Shown here piece by piece: positions 62,772 through 64,000 of a stretch of DNA of 64,000 nt; the stretch's first letter is position 1, and each line of letters starts with the position of its first letter. Origin of the DNA: WTFY01 sp965220875 (GTDB taxonomy: Bacteria > Pseudomonadota > Gammaproteobacteria > UBA4575); contig OZ244849.1 in the NCBI GenBank assembly GCA_965220875.1, forward strand, positions 620,001 through 684,000, given 5' to 3'. A program made the position numbers and the translations under genes. Under the pieces are notes generated by a model, which saw only the letters and a program-made list of their open reading frames with translations, did no database searches and had not been told where the DNA came from.

Positions 62772-63863
62772 TCAGGGCCAGTCCCTGGAAGGGCTGAAAA
62801 AACTTCCCCGGGTACTGCGTGCCAGTTTCCAGTATTCACTGGAGGCATCCGGGTCACCTTCCATGTTAAACAGGATGATGTTGACGGGGATGTCCCCGGG
62901 CAGCATCTCCAGTGCGGCCCGGAACAGTTTTTTGCGGGCCTTCGCGGAGACCTTGCTTCCGAGAGGCCTGGATTTGCCCTGCGTCGGCAGTCCGTCCGTG
63001 AGCAGGTAGACGGTGTCCGGAGGCGGGGAAAGCTGACCGATCGATTCGAAGGCCCGGTAAAGGCTCGTGCCCTTTTCGGGCGCGATCCCGTACAGGCGAT
63101 CCACCGCGGCATCCAGGTGACGCACGTTGCCCCCGTCGAGCCATGCGCTGTCGGGGAGCGTGTACACGGGTGCACTGGTTTCGTTGAACGCGTAGATCTG
63201 GAAGCTGCTTTCAGTCGGGATGCGGGTGGTGATCCAGTCGACCGTGTGCAGGACCTGCTGCCACTTGGCCGCACGCACCCGCTCCCCGGGGGGCAGGTTT
63301 CTGAACCGCAGTACGTTGATGATGCGGTCCGCCAGCATGCTCGCGGAACTGTCCACCAGGATCAGGATCCGCTCGCCTCCCATCCTGAGGCCGCTCAGGT
63401 ACTGCCGCTGTCCCTGCCCGGTGAACCGGCGCAGACGGTCTCCCTGGTCCGGCGACGGTTTTGCGCCGGCTTCCAGGCGGCGAAAATCCTGTTCCAGTGA
63501 TTTCAGGTCGGCCTTGAGGGCCTCGATATGCTGCAGCCTGGCCAGGGTTTCTTCCTGCAGTCGTGCAAGCTGGACATTCCGTGTGTCGAGGGCTTCGATG
63601 ACCTGCACTGTCCGGCCACGGGTCTGTACCAGCGTGTCGTCCAGGTCCTGCAGCGTGTTCCTGATCTGTGCCGCATGCCGCTCGGCCTCCAGCACTTCCG
63701 TCTGCAGGCGGTCCGCCTCGTTGCTGGTGGTGTCGTGCAGGTTCTGCCTGCGGGCCTGGGTGTCGGCGTTGATGATCATGAAAAACAGGATGACGGCCCC
63801 GAACCCGCAGAACATCACGTCCAGGAAGGAGAGGCTGAATGCGTTAAACGTCCGGCGTTTCAT
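62772..63863 (-). CDS. Membrane-anchored coiled-coil vWA protein (first of pair)
   Basis: A 363-residue protein with the same design as the next gene: transmembrane segment FSLSFLDVMFCGFGAVILFF at 9-28 with Asp15, coiled coil at about 45-135, and a vWA domain from about 163 with DSSAS at 171-175 in place of the perfect DxSxS Gly form. ATG 63863 was chosen as the first in the family-like N-terminus (MKRRTFNAFSLSFLD); it overlaps the end of the upstream gene by 20 bases. The pair is probably translated together. Sequence outside the first 30 residues is clearly diverged between the two. Confidence 0.75.
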   Translation of the reverse strand: MKRRTFNAFSLSFLDVMFCGFGAVILFFMIINADTQARRQNLHDTTSNEADRLQTEVLEAERHAAQIRNTLQDLDDTLVQTRGRTVQVIEALDTRNVQLARLQEETLARLQHIEALKADLKSLEQDFRRLEAGAKPSPDQGDRLRRFTGQGQRQYLSGLRMGGERILILVDSSASMLADRIINVLRFRNLPPGERVRAAKWQQVLHTVDWITTRIPTESSFQIYAFNETSAPVYTLPDSAWLDGGNVRHLDAAVDRLYGIAPEKGTSLYRAFESIGQLSPPPDTVYLLTDGLPTQGKSRPLGSKVSAKARKKLFRAALEMLPGDIPVNIILFNMEGDPDASSEYWKLARSTRGSFFSPSRDWP

Positions 63864-64000
63864 GTTCGCAAACCCGGATGAATCGCAAGGCATCCGGGTG
63901 TCCCTCGATGTCCAGGGCATCTCCCGGCTGCACGGACCGGGGTGCGGTCAGGGGGTTTCCGTTCAGCCTGACGGCATGGCCGTGCAGGGCCCGCACCTCG
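63844..64000 (-). CDS. C-terminal end of a gene continuing beyond the window
   Basis: Only about 51 residues are visible: VRLNGNPLTAPRSVQPGDALDIEG near the end, which resembles the last strands of an FHA domain (phosphothreonine binding) or another small beta domain. The stop lies 20 bases inside the following vWA gene, so the genes are coupled. Confidence 0.5.
   Translation of the reverse strand, partial: EVRALHGHAVRLNGNPLTAPRSVQPGDALDIEGHPDALRFIRVCEHETPDV

Noticed and set aside
62850..62880. Possible third parS-like site with the letters TTCCATGTTAAAC
   Set aside because: It is not a palindrome and lacks the CACGTG core.

Overview
The window is about 64 kb of GC-rich DNA that looks like the replication-origin region of a gammaproteobacterial chromosome. 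Three conserved blocks support this: gyrB-recF-dnaN-dnaA facing rpmH-rnpA-yidD-yidC-mnmE; mnmG-rsmG-parA-parB-atpIBEFHAGDC-glmU-glmS; and coaBC-dut-algC-argB-pyrE. The HemB has the Mg-type metal site known from Pseudomonas. I cannot name a genus. No rRNA, tRNA or CRISPR array was seen.

Region by region. 0-5.2 kb: a partial methyltransferase, a cupin plus a single-domain haemoglobin, pyrF, an OsmC-type protein, a secreted methionine-rich repeat protein and hemB. 5.2-18.2 kb: an accessory metabolic region. A minus-strand operon encodes an AlkB-like di-iron membrane monooxygenase, a cytoplasmic molybdopterin oxidoreductase and a flavin reductase with two 4Fe-4S clusters. It diverges from a complete branched-chain-amino-acid-type ABC transporter (livG-H-M-K-F), followed by a MetX-like alpha/beta hydrolase, an NtaA/SnaA/DszA-type flavin monooxygenase and glyoxalase I. 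Together this looks like uptake and oxidation of an unknown small organic compound. 18.4-31.5 kb: housekeeping genes aroE, ubiA, bioB, bioF, coaBC, dut, algC, argB, pyrE, an adenine/adenosine deaminase, a D-Ala-D-Ala dipeptidase, an exonuclease III homologue and an AmpG-like transporter.

31.5-33.5 kb: an AT-rich array of six 9-bp repeats at 20-22-bp spacing leads into a one-chain HTH-ATPase-STAS-like regulator, followed by an orphan ParA-like ATPase. 33.7-49 kb: a second exonuclease III, then gyrB, recF, dnaN and dnaA running left and rpmH to parB running right. There are DnaA boxes on both sides of dnaA and two parS-like palindromes inside recF, so origin, segregation proteins and their sites lie together. 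49-59.5 kb: the ATP synthase operon with a clear sigma70-type promoter, then glmU and glmS.

59.5-61.7 kb: an AT-rich insertion directly after glmS (the classic attTn7 neighbourhood). It holds a recombinase-like fragment, a membrane protein of unknown function, an internally deleted IS3-type remnant and a broken cysC. 61.7-64 kb: two adjacent genes for membrane-anchored coiled-coil vWA proteins whose single transmembrane segment resembles ExbD/MotB, plus the end of an upstream gene. This unit continues past the right edge and is one of the better candidates for an undescribed system.
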